Assembly: GCA_947445035.1 (NCBI GenBank)
Contig: CANFCK010000016.1
Span: forward strand, 1-64,000
Reading direction: 5' to 3'
Length of the DNA: 64,000 bases
Origin: Deltaproteobacteria bacterium
Lineage (GTDB): Bacteria > Myxococcota_A > UBA796 > SXON01
The position numbers and the translations under genes are program-made. Below are positions 63,529-64,000 of this stretch, piece by piece. The notes under the pieces were generated by a model. The model saw nothing but the letters and a program-made list of their open reading frames with translations. It did no database searches and was not told where the DNA came from. Positions within the stretch are counted from its first letter, which is position 1; every line of letters starts with the position of its first letter.

Positions 63529-64000
63529 CTTGCGTAGTGAACTTGAGGCGCGGCTGAGCGCGCTCAATGGGTTGGACAAGGAAATCAAGTCCGGTCTCCT
63601 GCGCAAGTACATCGATCTGCGGCGGGGCGACGAAGTGGTGGTGCTGCGCGTCACCGAGGAGGGGCGTTTCGAGATCACCGTGGGTCATTCCGAGGTGGCC
63701 AACGCCACGGTCTGGCTACCGAACGTGTCGCTCAAAACCATGCGTCGGCTGGCAGACGCGACGCTGACCAAGCTCGGGCTCAACGACGCGGACCTCGTGA
63801 CCTTCTGGTGCGCGCTGACGGGCGTCGCGAAGGACGAGCTTGATCACAAGGAGCCAGCAAAGCCCGCGCCGGCCCGTCCCGACCTACCGCCGGAGGCGCG
63901 GAAGTACGGCCCGCTGGTCACCGTCATCGGCGCCGGGGTTTCAGGCCTCAGCGCCGCCCACGAGCTGATCGAGCGCGGGTTCCGCGTGCAGGTGGTCGAC
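63521..64000 (+). CDS. FAD-dependent oxidoreductase with extra N-terminal domain (3' end cut off)
   Basis: From ATG 63521, overlapping the CrtC-like stop by 8 bp, the frame is open for 160 codons to the window edge. The first 130 residues form an unusual domain (LSALNGLDKEIKSGLLRKY, then VVVLRVTEEGRFEITVGH, NVSLKTMRRLADATLTK) that I do not recognise. After a Pro/Ala linker the FAD-binding fold begins with PLVTVIGAGVSGLSAAHELIERG, as in phytoene desaturase and amine oxidase flavoproteins. In this operon it would be a natural desaturase or oxidase of the isoprenoid product. Confidence 0.85.
   Translation, partial: MLSLRSELEARLSALNGLDKEIKSGLLRKYIDLRRGDEVVVLRVTEEGRFEITVGHSEVANATVWLPNVSLKTMRRLADATLTKLGLNDADLVTFWCALTGVAKDELDHKEPAKPAPARPDLPPEARKYGPLVTVIGAGVSGLSAAHELIERGFRVQVVD

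Overview
The window is GC-rich and gene-dense, and it looks like part of a Myxococcota (former Deltaproteobacteria) chromosome. The evidence is lipoproteins with lipobox signals, three proteins ending in a Gly-Cys / hydrophobic segment / poly-Arg tail of the MYXO-CTERM type, MopE-like metal-binding repeats, two CotH-like proteins, a DUF2330 pair, a GldF/GldG/DUF4340 operon and good sigma-54 promoter matches. No rRNA, CRISPR array or intact insertion sequence was seen. All calls come from reading the sequence; no database search was run.

Layout. 1-1.8 kb: a HExxH protease-like gene with a doubtful 5' end, then two tandem paralogous lipoproteins. 1.8-6.5 kb: a small accessory island with a tyrosine recombinase catalytic domain, an SSB-tail mini-ORF, a Cys-rich lipoprotein, an XRE regulator, a minus-strand RHH / HTH / AEP-type primase / small-protein operon and a second HTH protein. 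It ends at a tRNA-Thr(CGU) gene, a typical integration target. 6.8-12.2 kb: an FAD oxidoreductase, divergent from a very large Ala/Gly/Thr-rich repeat protein (1125 aa), then rsmD. 12.2-17.3 kb: surface lipoproteins (deiminase-like, two CotH-like, two small ones). 17.3-21.3 kb: an RND pump with its fusion lipoprotein. 21.6-26.6 kb: two DUF2330 MYXO-CTERM proteins with a lipoprotein between them behind a sigma-54-like promoter, and a beta-barrel-like protein. 26.7-30.4 kb: DUF4340, GldG and GldF. 30.6-37 kb: a GT-C-like membrane protein, a rifampicin-phosphotransferase-like enzyme, an MFS exporter with a palindromic operator candidate and a metallo-beta-lactamase-fold hydrolase. 37-41.5 kb: a large MopE-repeat lipoprotein and glpD. 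41.5-53.1 kb: an envelope-modification region with several SGNH hydrolases, a sulfatase-fold lipoprotein, an MBOAT acyltransferase with an AlgJ-like partner and a GT-C-like protein. 53.3-57.7 kb: leuS, a thioredoxin-rhodanese fusion and an arylsulfotransferase-like lipoprotein. 57.8-64 kb: a tight plus-strand run with a mini MopE/MYXO-CTERM protein, a sterol desaturase-family protein, an SDR, a polyprenyl synthase, four unrecognised proteins, a CrtC-like protein and an FAD oxidoreductase that runs off the end. This last run looks like an isoprenoid or carotenoid-type lipid pathway.

Two regulatory patterns stand out. Several genes have a TANNNT hexamer ending exactly 6 nt before the start codon with no Shine-Dalgarno, which suggests leaderless mRNAs. 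Two surface-protein units have GG-N10-GC sigma-54-like promoters. Many operon junctions use GTGA or ATGA overlaps. The best candidates for undescribed biology are the giant repeat protein (8.2-11.6 kb), the prenyl-synthase cluster at the right end and the SGNH/MBOAT envelope region.
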